DNA from: Hungatella sp.
GTDB lineage: Bacteria > Bacillota > Clostridia > Lachnospirales > Lachnospiraceae
Direction: 5' to 3'
Assembly (NCBI GenBank): GCA_009712635.1
Contig: WASS01000026.1
Span: 93,738-157,737 of the forward strand
Length of the DNA stretch: 64,000 nt
Shown one piece after another: positions 38,681-49,114 of the stretch (its first letter is position 1; the number at the start of each line of letters is the position of its first letter). The translations under genes were made by a program, and so were the position numbers. Under the pieces are notes generated by a model. It ran no database searches and had not been told where the DNA came from. It worked only from the letters and a program-made list of their open reading frames with translations.

Positions 38681-39634
38681 TTATCTCTGACCTTTGTCGT
38701 ATGGAATTCCTTCCGCTTTTGGAGCCTGGGAATTTCTAGAGGTAAATACCAATACGATTAATGTAATGATATAAGGAACCATTTTGTAGAAGTAACTTGG
38801 AATTCCAAGAGCACTTAAGAATGGAATTCCGGAATAGGAAGAAGCCACCGCTTTCATCAGTCCGAAGAAAAGGGAACACAGCATGATATTGACTGGTTTC
38901 CACTGACCAAAGATTAATACTGCCAAAGCCAGGAAACCGTATCCTGCTACATCAGCATTAAAGTTGGTGGAAGTAGGTACTACAAATACCAGACCTCCCA
39001 GACCGCCCAGAGCACCGGAGATTAACACTCCCGCATACTGCATACGGTAAACGTTAATTCCCGCAGAATCCGCTGCCTGTGGGTGCTCTCCGCATGCCCG
39101 AAGTCTTAAGCCAAATCGTGTGCGGTAAAGAACAACCGCAGATAATACAAAGATTAAAATTCCCACGTAGGTGGTAATATAGGCGTTCTGGAATAAAAGA
39201 GGTCCGATAAATGGGATACTGCCAAGTACAGGAACCGAGGTAATACGGAAGGTATTGTTAAATGGAACCTGCTGAACACCCTGAATAACACGGGCAACGA
39301 ATACTGCAAAAGCAGGAGCGAACATATTAAGAGCAGTACCGCTGATAACCTGGTTTGATTTCATATTAATGGATGCATAAGCATGGAACAAAGAGAAGAT
39401 CATTCCGGTGCCCATGGATATTAATATGGCGATAATCAGCTGAAGCTGCCCGCTCATACTCTTGCCTGTAAAATTTAAAAACAGGATTCCGGTAAACGCT
39501 CCCATGGTCATAATACCTTCCAAAGCGATGTTAATAATGCCGCTTCGCTCGGAAAACATGGCTCCAAGTGCAACGATCATGAGAGGAATCATGAAATACA
39601 TGGTTTGCTGAAAAATAAAATAAATGACACTCAT
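38681..39634 (-). CDS. nupQ: Nucleoside ABC transporter permease 2
   Basis: The 317-aa permease of the BPD_transp_2 (RbsC-like) family has about nine membrane helices and the conserved loop GEHPQAADSAGINV. With NupP it forms the heterodimeric channel of a guanosine/nucleoside importer. It overlaps the upstream permease by 4 bp and is last in the BMP-ATPase-permease-permease order of Bacillus nupNOPQ. Confidence 0.88.
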   Translation of the reverse strand: MSVIYFIFQQTMYFMIPLMIVALGAMFSERSGIINIALEGIMTMGAFTGILFLNFTGKSMSGQLQLIIAILISMGTGMIFSLFHAYASINMKSNQVISGTALNMFAPAFAVFVARVIQGVQQVPFNNTFRITSVPVLGSIPFIGPLLFQNAYITTYVGILIFVLSAVVLYRTRFGLRLRACGEHPQAADSAGINVYRMQYAGVLISGALGGLGGLVFVVPTSTNFNADVAGYGFLALAVLIFGQWKPVNIMLCSLFFGLMKAVASSYSGIPFLSALGIPSYFYKMVPYIITLIVLVFTSRNSQAPKAEGIPYDKGQR

Positions 39635-40740
39635 GATTTCGTTCCTCCTTTCCCAGTTTCGTCAGTTTTTCCATTTTTCTGTCCAACGAACTTTGACATG
39701 ATGATTTTTACCATCAGGGCAAATGCGCTGAAATAGATAATAACTGCAACGATTATATCGATAATTTCTGTGGAGAACTCAAACAGCTGTAAGTAAAAGC
39801 CGCCGGCTGTCAGGTATGCAATGAAGATACCGGAGAACAGAACGCCGATGGGGTTGTTCAAACCAAGGAGTGCAACAGAAATACCTGTAAATCCTTCGGA
39901 AGGAAGTACGTCTTTAATCTCGATATGCTTTCCAGTTCCTGCAAGGAATAAAAGACCTCCTGCAAGTCCTGCAATGGCACCGGCGATTACCATGGAAAGA
40001 ATGATGCTTTTCTTTTCATTAATTCCTGCATATTTGCTGGCGTCACGGTTAAAGCCTACTGCTTTTAACTCATATCCGAATGTAGTCTTATTTAAAATAA
40101 CCCATATAAGGATTACTACCAGAATCGCAATGATGATTCCCCCGTTAACACTGGAACCCGGGAAAATCTTATCCAGACCCATCTTGGGGATATTAGCTGT
40201 ATTCGCCACATTCTTGGATTCGTTCCTTAAATTGTTAAACAGCGGCTTATAGCTTTTCGTAATCCAGTTTACCAGATACATACCAATATAGTTCATCATA
40301 ATAGAGGCGATAACCTCATTCACATTGTAGTACGCTTTTAAAATTCCTGGTACCAGCCCCCATAAGGCGCCAAGGATTACACTTGCTGCCAGAGCTACAA
40401 TCCAGTGAACCGGGCCGAGAGAGGTCCAGAGAATGCCCACATAAACCGCACCGAAGCCTCCAATGATAAACTGGCCGGGAGTACCGATGTTAAAAAGTCC
40501 GGTTTTAAATGCAAACCCAACGGAAAGACCGGTAAGAATAATCGGTGTGGCATAATAAAACACCTGACCAATACCTTTGGCTCCGTGGGTAAAGGCTCCG
40601 CTCAGAATCGTAGCAAATCCGGGAAGTGCCTGTTCTGGATTACACAGAAACAAGATAATCAGCCCTACAATGAGTCCCAGAATAATAGCGAAAATGGAAG
40701 AGAGGATGCCTGTATGATCTTTTATCTGTTTCGGTTTCAT
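39631..40740 (-). CDS. nupP: Nucleoside ABC transporter permease 1
   Basis: The 369-aa permease (BPD_transp_2) has about ten helices, with LKAVGFNRDASKYAGIN as the coupling-helix region. The C-terminus is lysine-rich. Overlap of 4 bp with both neighbours indicates translational coupling. Confidence 0.88.
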   Translation of the reverse strand: MKPKQIKDHTGILSSIFAIILGLIVGLIILFLCNPEQALPGFATILSGAFTHGAKGIGQVFYYATPIILTGLSVGFAFKTGLFNIGTPGQFIIGGFGAVYVGILWTSLGPVHWIVALAASVILGALWGLVPGILKAYYNVNEVIASIMMNYIGMYLVNWITKSYKPLFNNLRNESKNVANTANIPKMGLDKIFPGSSVNGGIIIAILVVILIWVILNKTTFGYELKAVGFNRDASKYAGINEKKSIILSMVIAGAIAGLAGGLLFLAGTGKHIEIKDVLPSEGFTGISVALLGLNNPIGVLFSGIFIAYLTAGGFYLQLFEFSTEIIDIIVAVIIYFSAFALMVKIIMSKFVGQKNGKTDETGKGGTKS

Positions 40741-42272
40741 AGTGTGCCACCTTCTTTCTTAGCGCCTGCCATATAAAGACCTAATTCCTGAACGGTAATG
40801 TTCTCAGGATCTAAGTCGGCAACGATTCCGCCTTCAAACATGACTAAAATCCGGTCGCTTAAATTCATAACTTCATCTAATTCCAGAGATACCAGTAAAA
40901 TTGCGGCACCTGCATCACGCTGCTTTACCAGCTGGTTGTGAATGTATTCAATGGCACCAACATCCAGACCTCTGGTAGGCTGAACTGCAAGGAGAATATC
41001 GGGTCCTTTGGAGATTTCTCTTGCAACGATAGCTTTCTGCTGATTGCCGCCGGACATGCTGCGGGTGGTGGTAAACGCCCCTTCACTGCTTCGAATATCA
41101 TAATTTTCAATCAGTTTTTGTGCATAGTCATAGATCTGGTCATTCTTTAAAAATGTGCCGCTCTGAAATTCTTTGTCAAAATACTGCTGGAGAACCAGGT
41201 TGTATGCCAGATTGTATTCCAGTACCAGACCATGTTTATGACGGTCTTCGGGGATGTGGGATAGACCATGGGTATTTTTATAGCGGATACTTTTTTTCGT
41301 CATATCCTCGCCGTTAATGGTGACAGTACCGGAGCTGGGATCCGAAATACCGGTGATTGCATGAACCAGCTCTGTCTGACCATTGCCGTCAATACCGGCG
41401 ATACAGACAATCTCACCTCTTCTTACCTGAAATGACACATCATGAACCAGCTTTTTGGTTTGTCCTTCCCGTTTGGCTTCTACAGATAAATTTTTTACTT
41501 CCAGAACTACTTCACCAGGCTCTGACGCCTTTTTACTAATGGTTAAGTTTACCTTACGGCCAACCATCATCTCTGACATCTCTTCCCGCGTAGTATCAGC
41601 AACATCTACGGTTCCAATATATTTACCGCGGCGCAGGACGGAACAGCGGTCTGCTACCGCCTTGATTTCATTGAGCTTGTGTGTGATGAACAGTATGGAC
41701 TTCCCTTCCTTTACCAGATCCCGCATGATCTGCATCAGTTCATCAATTTCCTGAGGAGTCAGGACTGCGGTAGGTTCATCAAATATCATGATTTCGTTAT
41801 CACGATACAGCATTTTTAAGATTTCAACCCTTTGCTGCATACCTACGGTAATATCGGATATCAGCGCATCAGGGTCTACGAACAATTTGTATTTTTCACT
41901 TAATTCCATTACTTTTTTGCGGGCATCATCCATCTTCAAAAAGCCCCGTCTTGTCGTCTCCATGCCCAGTACGATATTCTGCAGGACAGTGAAATTCTCT
42001 ACCAGCTTAAAATGCTGGTGCACCATGCCGATACCAAGTGCATTGGCATCCAGCGGACCAGTGATTTTTTCTTCATTACCACGAACCCGGATTGAGCCTT
42101 TTTCCGGCTGATATAATCCGAATAATACACTCATAAGAGTTGATTTGCCTGCTCCATTTTCTCCGAGGAGGGCGTGTATCTCGCCTTTTTTTAACTGTAG
42201 TGTAATATCATCATTGGCGATAATACCGGGAAATTCTTTTGTGATATGAAGCATCTCAATAATGTAGTCCAT
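40737..42272 (-). CDS. nupO: Nucleoside ABC transporter ATP-binding protein
   Basis: The 511-aa tandem ATPase has two ABC domains. The first has GENGAGKSTLMSVLFG, a degenerate signature DITVGMQQRVEIL and IMIFDEPTAVL; the second has a non-consensus Walker A (GIDGNGQTELVHAI), signature SGGNQQKAIVARE and DILLAVQPTRGLDVGA, where Walker B's DE is replaced by VQ. This asymmetry is typical of the RbsA/YufO group. Confidence 0.93.
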   Translation of the reverse strand: MDYIIEMLHITKEFPGIIANDDITLQLKKGEIHALLGENGAGKSTLMSVLFGLYQPEKGSIRVRGNEEKITGPLDANALGIGMVHQHFKLVENFTVLQNIVLGMETTRRGFLKMDDARKKVMELSEKYKLFVDPDALISDITVGMQQRVEILKMLYRDNEIMIFDEPTAVLTPQEIDELMQIMRDLVKEGKSILFITHKLNEIKAVADRCSVLRRGKYIGTVDVADTTREEMSEMMVGRKVNLTISKKASEPGEVVLEVKNLSVEAKREGQTKKLVHDVSFQVRRGEIVCIAGIDGNGQTELVHAITGISDPSSGTVTINGEDMTKKSIRYKNTHGLSHIPEDRHKHGLVLEYNLAYNLVLQQYFDKEFQSGTFLKNDQIYDYAQKLIENYDIRSSEGAFTTTRSMSGGNQQKAIVAREISKGPDILLAVQPTRGLDVGAIEYIHNQLVKQRDAGAAILLVSLELDEVMNLSDRILVMFEGGIVADLDPENITVQELGLYMAGAKKEGGTL

Positions 42273-42336
42273 AAAATCCCCCTTACTATGGTACCTATCT
42301 ATGGGACCCGGTACCCGGTTAATAAAGTTTTAAAGC

Positions 42337-42394
42337 AAAAAGAAGATGCCGTAAGAGACCAGATCTTTACTGACTGGTGAATCAAACGGCATCT
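42337..42394 (-). terminator. Partial terminator after nupN
   Basis: AGATGCCGT / ACGGCATCT stem, then TCTTTTTG on the minus strand. It lies between the binding-protein gene and nupO and would favour excess binding protein. Confidence 0.65.
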
Positions 42395-42458
42395 CCTTTC
42401 CTTTTTTATGTCAGAAAACTGACATCGTGGTATGCCCGGAGGGCACTATCCCCGCGGA

Positions 42459-43634
42459 TTATTCTACAAAGTTAATCTTTGTTTTTTCAAGCTTTAAGTC
42501 TTTGTTCGGATCGTTGTTATCTTCAGAAGGCTGTACCAGGGTTACTTTGCCATCCTTTAATTCAGTGAAGATTTTTTCGTAATCTTCTTTTGTGAATTTT
42601 GTGAACTTGGAAGTTTCCAGAGGAAGGCCGATACCGTCATTCTTAGCAGAGAAGATGCTTGTCTCGCCGCCTGGGAACTTGTTGTCATAGAATGCTTTTA
42701 CGCCGTCGTATACAGATACGGAAAGCTGCTTCATGGCAGAAGTGATGACTGTATCAGATTCATAGCTCTGGTCAACGTCAACACCGATTACCTTTTTGCC
42801 CTTTTCCTGAGCAGCAGCCATAACAGAGTTACCAACAGCACCGCCGCAGCCAAAGATTACGTCGGTTCCGTTCTGGTACCAGGATGCAGCCATAGACTGA
42901 GCCTCTGGAGTCGCAGCGAAAGCACCTGTATAGTTGTACATAATTTCAACGCCGTCAATGCCCATTTCCTTAGCTGCATAATCAGCACCTTCAGCAAATC
43001 CGTAACCATAACGGATAACTGCAGGAACAGCCATACCACCTAAGAAACCAAGCTTTGTGTAACCTTCTTTTACTGCTGCATAACCTGCTAAGAAACCAGG
43101 CTCATCTTCCTGGAACAGGATTGGCATAACATTGGATTCTGTCTTATATTCAGAGTAATCTGCGTTATGAGGAACTCCGTCAAGAAGAATGAAGTGAACG
43201 TCTTTATACTGCTCCTGAGCAAGGAATACAGGCTCTTCAAATAAGAAGCCTGGACATACTACTAATTTTGCACCGCCTTCAATAGCAAGTCCAATGGTTT
43301 CTAAATAAGAATCAGTAGTACCTTCCTGTGGCTGATAGTACTTATAGGAGATCTTGTTCTCCTCAGCGTACTTCTTCATACCTTCCCATGCACCCTGGTT
43401 AAAGGATTTGTCATCAATGGTACCAAGGTCTGTAACCAGCGCCAGTTCATATCCGGTTGAAGAATCAGACTTAACGGATGTAGCACCAGTCGTTTCAGCT
43501 GGTTTTTCTGCAGCAGTTGTAGTTTCTGCAGATGGAGCAGCAGTTGTTGCAGTTCCTTTACCAGCGGAACCACATGCGCTGAGTGTTGCGGCCATCATAA
43601 CTGCCATGGCTAATGCGAGAGCTCTTTTTTTCAT
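42459..43634 (-). CDS. nupN: BMP-family nucleoside-binding lipoprotein
   Basis: The 391-aa precursor has a lipobox (LSACG, Cys at ~21), an Ala/Thr-rich linker (~25-60), and the BMP fold with LVTDLGTIDDKSFNQGAWEG and FGCGGAVGNSVMAAA. It captures nucleosides for the NupOPQ transporter. RBS GGAGGAAAGATCG. No purine riboswitch fold was recognised upstream. Confidence 0.92.
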   Translation of the reverse strand: MKKRALALAMAVMMAATLSACGSAGKGTATTAAPSAETTTAAEKPAETTGATSVKSDSSTGYELALVTDLGTIDDKSFNQGAWEGMKKYAEENKISYKYYQPQEGTTDSYLETIGLAIEGGAKLVVCPGFLFEEPVFLAQEQYKDVHFILLDGVPHNADYSEYKTESNVMPILFQEDEPGFLAGYAAVKEGYTKLGFLGGMAVPAVIRYGYGFAEGADYAAKEMGIDGVEIMYNYTGAFAATPEAQSMAASWYQNGTDVIFGCGGAVGNSVMAAAQEKGKKVIGVDVDQSYESDTVITSAMKQLSVSVYDGVKAFYDNKFPGGETSIFSAKNDGIGLPLETSKFTKFTKEDYEKIFTELKDGKVTLVQPSEDNNDPNKDLKLEKTKINFVE

Positions 43635-43872
43635 AATACGATCTTTCCTCCTGTTATTAATAGATTTTCAGAGATAACACTAATGTATCATATTTCAGCG
43701 TTGGAAACAATCTTAATTCATGATATTTTGCATAAAAACTAAGATAAAAAATTCTGTCATTTTAATATTTATGCCCCAACTTTTAAATGTTAAATCACAC
43801 TTACGTTCTTTTCCTTGTTATTTAATTAAATTATGGTAAACTATTTTAAGACTTTAAAAAGGAGACTTAATT

Positions 43873-45195
43873 ATGAAAAAAGTAAATTTACTGGAAGATC
43901 CTGTTAAAAAATTATTTGCAGGTTATCTTCTTCCATCAATTAGTGCAACAATGGTTACCTCCATTTATATATTAGCAGACACTCTTATGATCGGAAGAGG
44001 AGTTGGAGCAATTGGAATAGCGGCTTTAAATATACTTCTGCCGTTATTCAGCCTTTTTTTTGCAACCGGCATGCTGTTTGGAGCGGGAGGCGGTATACTT
44101 TTGTCTGTTAGTAAAGGGAAGAAGGATGAATCAGGTGCAAATCAGTATTATACGGTGGCATTTATTATGGCAGCCGTAATGAGTGTGTTTTATACGGTTT
44201 TGGGACAAGTATTCTTTCTGCCTGTAACGGCGTTCTTGGGAAGAAATGAAAATATGACACCTTATGTGGAAGAGTATGGAAGAATTCTTATATCAGGAGC
44301 TCCTGCTTTTTTATTTGCTTCTTTTTATCAGGTATTCGTGCGAAATGATAAAGCGCCGAAGCTGGCGATGACAGCAGTGGTCTCTGGCGGAGTTTTAAAT
44401 ATTATTCTGGATTATATTTTGATGTTTCCCTTAAAAATGGGAATGGCAGGGGCCGCTGCTGCAACTGTCATCGGAACCTGTGTGACACTCTTAATATTGC
44501 TGACCCACCTGGTTTCAAAAGGAAATACTTTAAAATTTGTTTCTGGCTTTCATCTCAGTCAGGCTGTGGCTGTAGTAAAAAATGGGTTCTCCAGCTTTTT
44601 GCTGGATATGTGCAATGGAATCGTGACCTTCTTATTTAACCGTCAGATTCTTTCTGTTGCAGGGGAACTTGGGGTGGTAGTATACGGTATTATCTCCAAC
44701 AGTGCCTATATTGCATCATCTGTTAATAACGGTATCTCACAGGCAGTCCAGCCCATACTTGCGACAAATTACGGAGCGGGTAAAAAAGACCGCTTAAAGG
44801 AAGTAAGACATCTGGCAGAGCGCACCGCCTGTTTTTCCGGTGTGTTGTTTGCTGCAACAGGACTTTTGTTTCCGGCTCTTGTGACAGAAGCATTTGTCAG
44901 ACCTGAAAAGGAAATTCTGGCTATGTCGGTTCCGGCCATTCGGATCTATTTTCTGTCTTTTGCAGCAATGGGGCTGAATGTGCTTTATACCACCTGGTTT
45001 CAGTCCGTGATGGAACCGGGAAATGCTTTAAAGATCTGTCTGCTTCGGGGAATTATTTTAAACAGTATTCTGGTCTTTATTCTTCCGATTTTTATGGGAG
45101 TTACCGGAATCTGGACGGTTATGCCTGTGACAGAGGTGCTGACCCTTGTTATGTGTCGAATTATGCTAAAGAAACAGAGCTTTTGTCGAACTTGA
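43873..45195 (+). CDS. MATE family efflux protein
   Basis: The 440-aa protein has twelve predicted helices in two halves (IAALNILLPLFSLFFATGMLFGAGGG, and the second half near NNGISQAVQPILATNYGAGKKDR). MATE pumps export cationic drugs or other solutes by Na+ or H+ exchange. RBS AAGGAGACTTAATT. It is divergent from nupN. Specificity cannot be deduced. Confidence 0.9.
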   Translation: MKKVNLLEDPVKKLFAGYLLPSISATMVTSIYILADTLMIGRGVGAIGIAALNILLPLFSLFFATGMLFGAGGGILLSVSKGKKDESGANQYYTVAFIMAAVMSVFYTVLGQVFFLPVTAFLGRNENMTPYVEEYGRILISGAPAFLFASFYQVFVRNDKAPKLAMTAVVSGGVLNIILDYILMFPLKMGMAGAAAATVIGTCVTLLILLTHLVSKGNTLKFVSGFHLSQAVAVVKNGFSSFLLDMCNGIVTFLFNRQILSVAGELGVVVYGIISNSAYIASSVNNGISQAVQPILATNYGAGKKDRLKEVRHLAERTACFSGVLFAATGLLFPALVTEAFVRPEKEILAMSVPAIRIYFLSFAAMGLNVLYTTWFQSVMEPGNALKICLLRGIILNSILVFILPIFMGVTGIWTVMPVTEVLTLVMCRIMLKKQSFCRT

Positions 45196-45309
45196 TTTCG
45201 CATATACGAACACAAATCGCATATCGGAAAAAGACAGACTTTGTAAGTACTTTCAATGCAATTGTACTTAAAAAAGAGATAATTACTTCAAATAATCTAT
45301 GAAAACCTC

Positions 45310-45337
45310 TTTACTACCCCTTTAATTGTGCTATAAT
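45310..45337 (+). promoter_or_regulatory. Candidate ppdK promoter
   Basis: TTTACT (45310-45315), 16-nt spacer, TATAAT (45332-45337); leader of about 65 nt with GC-rich inverted sequence CTTTTCCGCAATGGAAAG. Confidence 0.6.
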
Positions 45338-45410
45338 ACTTTCAGGGCTTTTCCGCAATGGAAAGCGCGGGGAAGCAGTATAATTTACACAATTGAGGAG
45401 GATTTTACTT

Positions 45411-48035
45411 ATGGCAAGAAAATGGGTTTATTTGTTCACTGAGGGTAGTGCAGATATGAAAAACCTGTTAGGTGGTAAGGGGGCGAATTTGGCAGAGATG
45501 ACCAATTTAGGTCTGCCGGTTCCTCAGGGATTTACAATTACGACTGAGGCATGTACTCAGTATTATGAAGATGGGGAAACGATTAATGACGAGATCATGG
45601 GGCAGATCATGGATCATATCGAAAAGATGGAAAAAATCACCGGCAAGAAATTTGGTGATAACGAAAATCCTCTTCTTGTTTCCGTTCGTTCCGGAGCCAG
45701 AGCTTCCATGCCTGGTATGATGGATACGATTTTAAATCTCGGACTGAATGAAAACGTAGTGGAAGTACTTGCTGAAAAATCAGGCAATCCACGCTGGGCA
45801 TATGACTGCTACAGAAGATTCATTCAGATGTACTCCGATGTAGTTATGGAAGTAGGCAAAAAATACTTCGAAGAGCTGATTGATGAAATGAAAGAAAAAA
45901 AGGGTGTTACAGAGGATGTGGATCTGGATGCCGATGATTTAAAAGAGCTTGCAAGACAGTTCAAAGCAGAATATAAGGAAAAGATTGGTTCCGAATTCCC
46001 AACTGATCCCAAGGAGCAGTTAATGGGGGCAATCAAAGCCGTATTCCGTTCCTGGGACAATCCAAGAGCCAATGTTTACCGCCGTGACAACGATATTCCG
46101 TATTCATGGGGAACCGCTGTCAACGTTCAGATGATGGCATTTGGTAATATGGGTGAGACTTCCGGTACAGGCGTTGCATTTACCCGTGATCCTGCAACTG
46201 GTGAAAAGCACTTAATGGGTGAATTCTTAATGAATGCCCAGGGCGAAGACGTAGTTGCCGGTGTCCGTACTCCCCAGAAGATCGAGCAGTTAAAAGAGGT
46301 TATGCCTGAAGTTTATCATAAATTTGTGGGTATCTGCAGTATTCTGGAAGATCACTACAAAGATATGCAGGATATGGAGTTTACCATTGAGGACAAGAAG
46401 CTTTACATGCTTCAGACCCGTAATGGTAAGAGAACAGCAAAAGCTGCTTTAAAGATTGCCTGTGATTTAGTAGACGAGTTCATGATTACAGAAGAAAAAG
46501 CAGTTAAGATGATTGACCCGAGAAACTTAGATACTCTGCTTCATCCTCAGTTTGACGCAGAAGTATTAAAGAAGACGGAACCGGTTGGAAAGGCACTTGC
46601 TGCTTCTCCAGGAGCTGCCTGCGGTAAGATCGTTTTCACAGCTGATGATGCGAAAGCATGGAAAGAAAGAGGAGAAAAGGTGGTTTTAGTCCGTCTCGAA
46701 ACCTCTCCTGAAGATATTGAAGGAATGAAGGCAGCTCAGGGTATTCTGACTGTTAGAGGAGGAATGACTTCTCATGCAGCCGTAGTAGCAAGAGGAATGG
46801 GAACCTGCTGTGTATCCGGCTGTTCTGAAATTGCCATGAATGAAGCAGCAAAGAAGTTTGTTCTTGCAGGTAAGGAATACCATGAAGGAGACTGGATCTC
46901 TCTTGATGGATCAACCGGTAAAATTTACGACGGAATCATTCCAACTGTGGATGCAACCGTTGCCGGTGAGTTTGGAAGAATTATGGCATGGGCTGATAAG
47001 TATAGAAGACTGAAAGTCAGAACCAATGCAGATACACCTGCTGATGCAAGAAAAGCAAGAGAACTTGGTGCAGAGGGAATCGGTCTTTGCCGTACCGAGC
47101 ATATGTTCTTTGAAGGCGAAAGAATTGATGCATTCCGTGAGATGATCTGTTCTGATACTGTTGAGGAGAGAGAAGCAGCTCTGGAGAAGATTCTTCCGGT
47201 ACAGCAGGGCGATTTCGAAGCTCTTTATGAGGCTCTGGAAGGAAATCCAGTTACCATTCGTTTCTTAGATCCGCCTCTTCATGAGTTTGTTCCGACAGAG
47301 GAAGATGATATTAAGAAGCTGGCTGATACACAGGGCAAGACTGTGGAGCAGATCAAGACAATTATTGATTCTCTTCACGAGTTCAACCCAATGATGGGAC
47401 ACAGAGGCTGCCGTCTTGCCGTTACCTATCCGGAGATCGCAAGAATGCAGACAAAAGCAGTAATCCGTGCTGCAATCAACGTTCAGAAAGCACATGCAGA
47501 CTGGAACGTATGTCCTGAAATCATGATTCCTCTGATCTGTGATGAGAAGGAATTAAGATTTGTGAAGAAGATTGTAGTTGAGACTGCAGATGCAGAAATT
47601 GCAGCAGCAGGCAGCAGCTTAACCTATCAGGTAGGAACCATGATTGAGATTCCGAGAGCAGCACTGACAGCCGATGATATCGCAAAAGATGCAGAATTCT
47701 TCTGCTTCGGTACCAATGACTTAACTCAGATGACCTATGGCTTCTCCCGTGATGATGCAGGCAAGTTCTTAAACTCCTATTACGATACCAAGATCTTTGA
47801 AAATGATCCATTTGCAAAACTGGATCAGACTGGTGTAGGCAAGTTAATGGAGACTGCTATCAAGTTGGGCAAGGGCGTTCGTCCTGACATGCACGTTGGT
47901 ATCTGCGGCGAGCACGGCGGAGATCCTTCTTCCGTAGAATTCTGCCATAAGATTGGTCTTGATTATGTATCCTGCTCCCCATTCCGTGTACCGATTGCAA
48001 GACTGGCAGCAGCACAGGCGGCATTGAATAATTAA
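45411..48035 (+). CDS. ppdK: Pyruvate, phosphate dikinase
   Basis: PPDK interconverts pyruvate + ATP + Pi and PEP + AMP + PPi; in clostridia it serves glycolysis and gluconeogenesis. The 874 aa have an N-terminal ATP-grasp domain (KGANLAEMTNLGLPVPQGFT), the swivelling domain with the phospho-histidine loop GGMTSHAAVVARGMG (~450) and the C-terminal TIM barrel with GICGEHGGDPSSV (catalytic Cys). I use ATG 45411 because GAGGAGGA precedes it and the family begins M-x-x-K-W-V-Y. Confidence 0.97.
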   Translation: MARKWVYLFTEGSADMKNLLGGKGANLAEMTNLGLPVPQGFTITTEACTQYYEDGETINDEIMGQIMDHIEKMEKITGKKFGDNENPLLVSVRSGARASMPGMMDTILNLGLNENVVEVLAEKSGNPRWAYDCYRRFIQMYSDVVMEVGKKYFEELIDEMKEKKGVTEDVDLDADDLKELARQFKAEYKEKIGSEFPTDPKEQLMGAIKAVFRSWDNPRANVYRRDNDIPYSWGTAVNVQMMAFGNMGETSGTGVAFTRDPATGEKHLMGEFLMNAQGEDVVAGVRTPQKIEQLKEVMPEVYHKFVGICSILEDHYKDMQDMEFTIEDKKLYMLQTRNGKRTAKAALKIACDLVDEFMITEEKAVKMIDPRNLDTLLHPQFDAEVLKKTEPVGKALAASPGAACGKIVFTADDAKAWKERGEKVVLVRLETSPEDIEGMKAAQGILTVRGGMTSHAAVVARGMGTCCVSGCSEIAMNEAAKKFVLAGKEYHEGDWISLDGSTGKIYDGIIPTVDATVAGEFGRIMAWADKYRRLKVRTNADTPADARKARELGAEGIGLCRTEHMFFEGERIDAFREMICSDTVEEREAALEKILPVQQGDFEALYEALEGNPVTIRFLDPPLHEFVPTEEDDIKKLADTQGKTVEQIKTIIDSLHEFNPMMGHRGCRLAVTYPEIARMQTKAVIRAAINVQKAHADWNVCPEIMIPLICDEKELRFVKKIVVETADAEIAAAGSSLTYQVGTMIEIPRAALTADDIAKDAEFFCFGTNDLTQMTYGFSRDDAGKFLNSYYDTKIFENDPFAKLDQTGVGKLMETAIKLGKGVRPDMHVGICGEHGGDPSSVEFCHKIGLDYVSCSPFRVPIARLAAAQAALNN

Positions 48036-48056
48036 CGCGTTGGCAATGAGGCGTGC

Positions 48057-48123
48057 AAAAATAAGTGTCAAAAAGTCCGGGGGAGAGCTTGCTCTCAACC
48101 GGACTTTATGGCACTTATTTTTA
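48057..48123 (+). terminator. Triple nested terminator after ppdK
   Basis: Three concentric arms: AAAAATAAGTG / CACTTATTTTT, AAAGTCCGG / CCGGACTTT, and GAGAG-CTTG-CTCTC at the tip, ending in TTTTTAT. Unusually long for a simple terminator. Confidence 0.85.
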
Positions 48124-48282
48124 TAGGGCGAAGCCCGTGATTGAGATGGAGCGTAAGCGGAATCGAAATCTGCACGACGGAGTCACGGACTCAATTTTTT
48201 ATACACCCGTTCTGAACATGACACCCCGTTGTCCTATCTATTATCTTATACTATATCCATAACCAATCAGGAGGAAAATCAA

Positions 48283-48708
48283 ATGAACGAAGAAATCATC
48301 GCGAAAGCAGGAGAGATCATAGCCACCAACACCGCAGGTGAAGACAAAGGATACTGCGCCCTAACACTAATGGACACTGACAACTTTCCAACAACCTCAA
48401 CCATATCCGTATCAAAAGCTGACGGCATTAACTGGCTCACATTTTGTACCGGTTTTGGAAGTGATAGAACCAAACGAATTGATCAGAGTAACAAAGCCAG
48501 TGTTTGTTTTAATTCAATTGATCATAATATCACATTAGTGGGTACAATAGAAGTAATAACAGACCCTGAAATAAAAAAAGAGATGTGGTACCGTGGACTG
48601 GAGAATCATTTTAGTGGATGGGATGATCCCAATTACTGTGTTTTACGTTTCACCACAAGCCGTTACAATCTTCTCATAGATTGGAAAGAAGCCAAAGGGT
48701 TCATATAA
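48283..48708 (+). CDS. Pyridoxamine 5'-phosphate oxidase-like split-barrel protein
   Basis: The 141-aa protein fits the FMN-binding split barrel (general stress protein 26-like; [39 protein letters not shown], ending [12 protein letters not shown]). Members reduce flavins or small oxidants; no substrate can be given. ATG 48283 follows GGAGGAAAATCAA. First of three small genes. Confidence 0.8.
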   Translation: MNEEIIAKAGEIIATNTAGEDKGYCALTLMDTDNFPTTSTISVSKADGINWLTFCTGFGSDRTKRIDQSNKASVCFNSIDHNITLVGTIEVITDPEIKKEMWYRGLENHFSGWDDPNYCVLRFTTSRYNLLIDWKEAKGFI

Positions 48709-48751
48709 AACAAATAAAACAATCGTTCTAACACGCAAAGGAGAACATCTG

Positions 48752-49102
48752 ATGGAAACACCACGAATCTTTCATATGCCCTTTTCAAGCATTTATCCGC
48801 TTTATATAAAAAAAGCAGAGAAAAAAGGAAGAACCAGAAAAGAGGTAGATGAAATTATATTCTGGCTCACAGGCTATGATACCATATCATTCCAACAGCA
48901 AATAGAAAAGGAAGTAAGTGTAGAAGCATTTTTCCGCCAAGCGCCTCAGATGAATCCCAATGCATCACTAATCAAAGGAGTGATCTGCGGATATCGTGTG
49001 GAAGAGATTGAAGATGAATTAATGAGGCACATCCGATATCTGGACAAATTAATAGATGAGCTTGCCAAAGGCAGGTCAATGGAGAAAATACTAAGAAAAT
49101 AA
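48752..49102 (+). CDS. DUF2200 family protein
   Basis: The 116-aa protein has the DUF2200 pattern ([54 protein letters not shown]). The function is unknown. RBS AAAGGAGAACATCTG. It lies between two FMN split-barrel genes and is probably cotranscribed with them. Confidence 0.8.
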   Translation: METPRIFHMPFSSIYPLYIKKAEKKGRTRKEVDEIIFWLTGYDTISFQQQIEKEVSVEAFFRQAPQMNPNASLIKGVICGYRVEEIEDELMRHIRYLDKLIDELAKGRSMEKILRK

Positions 49103-49114
49103 GGGAAAAAAGAA

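Noticed and set aside
43635..43872. Purine or other riboswitch ahead of the nucleoside importer
   Set aside because: I could not find the conserved purine aptamer core on the minus strand; only an ordinary SD is visible.
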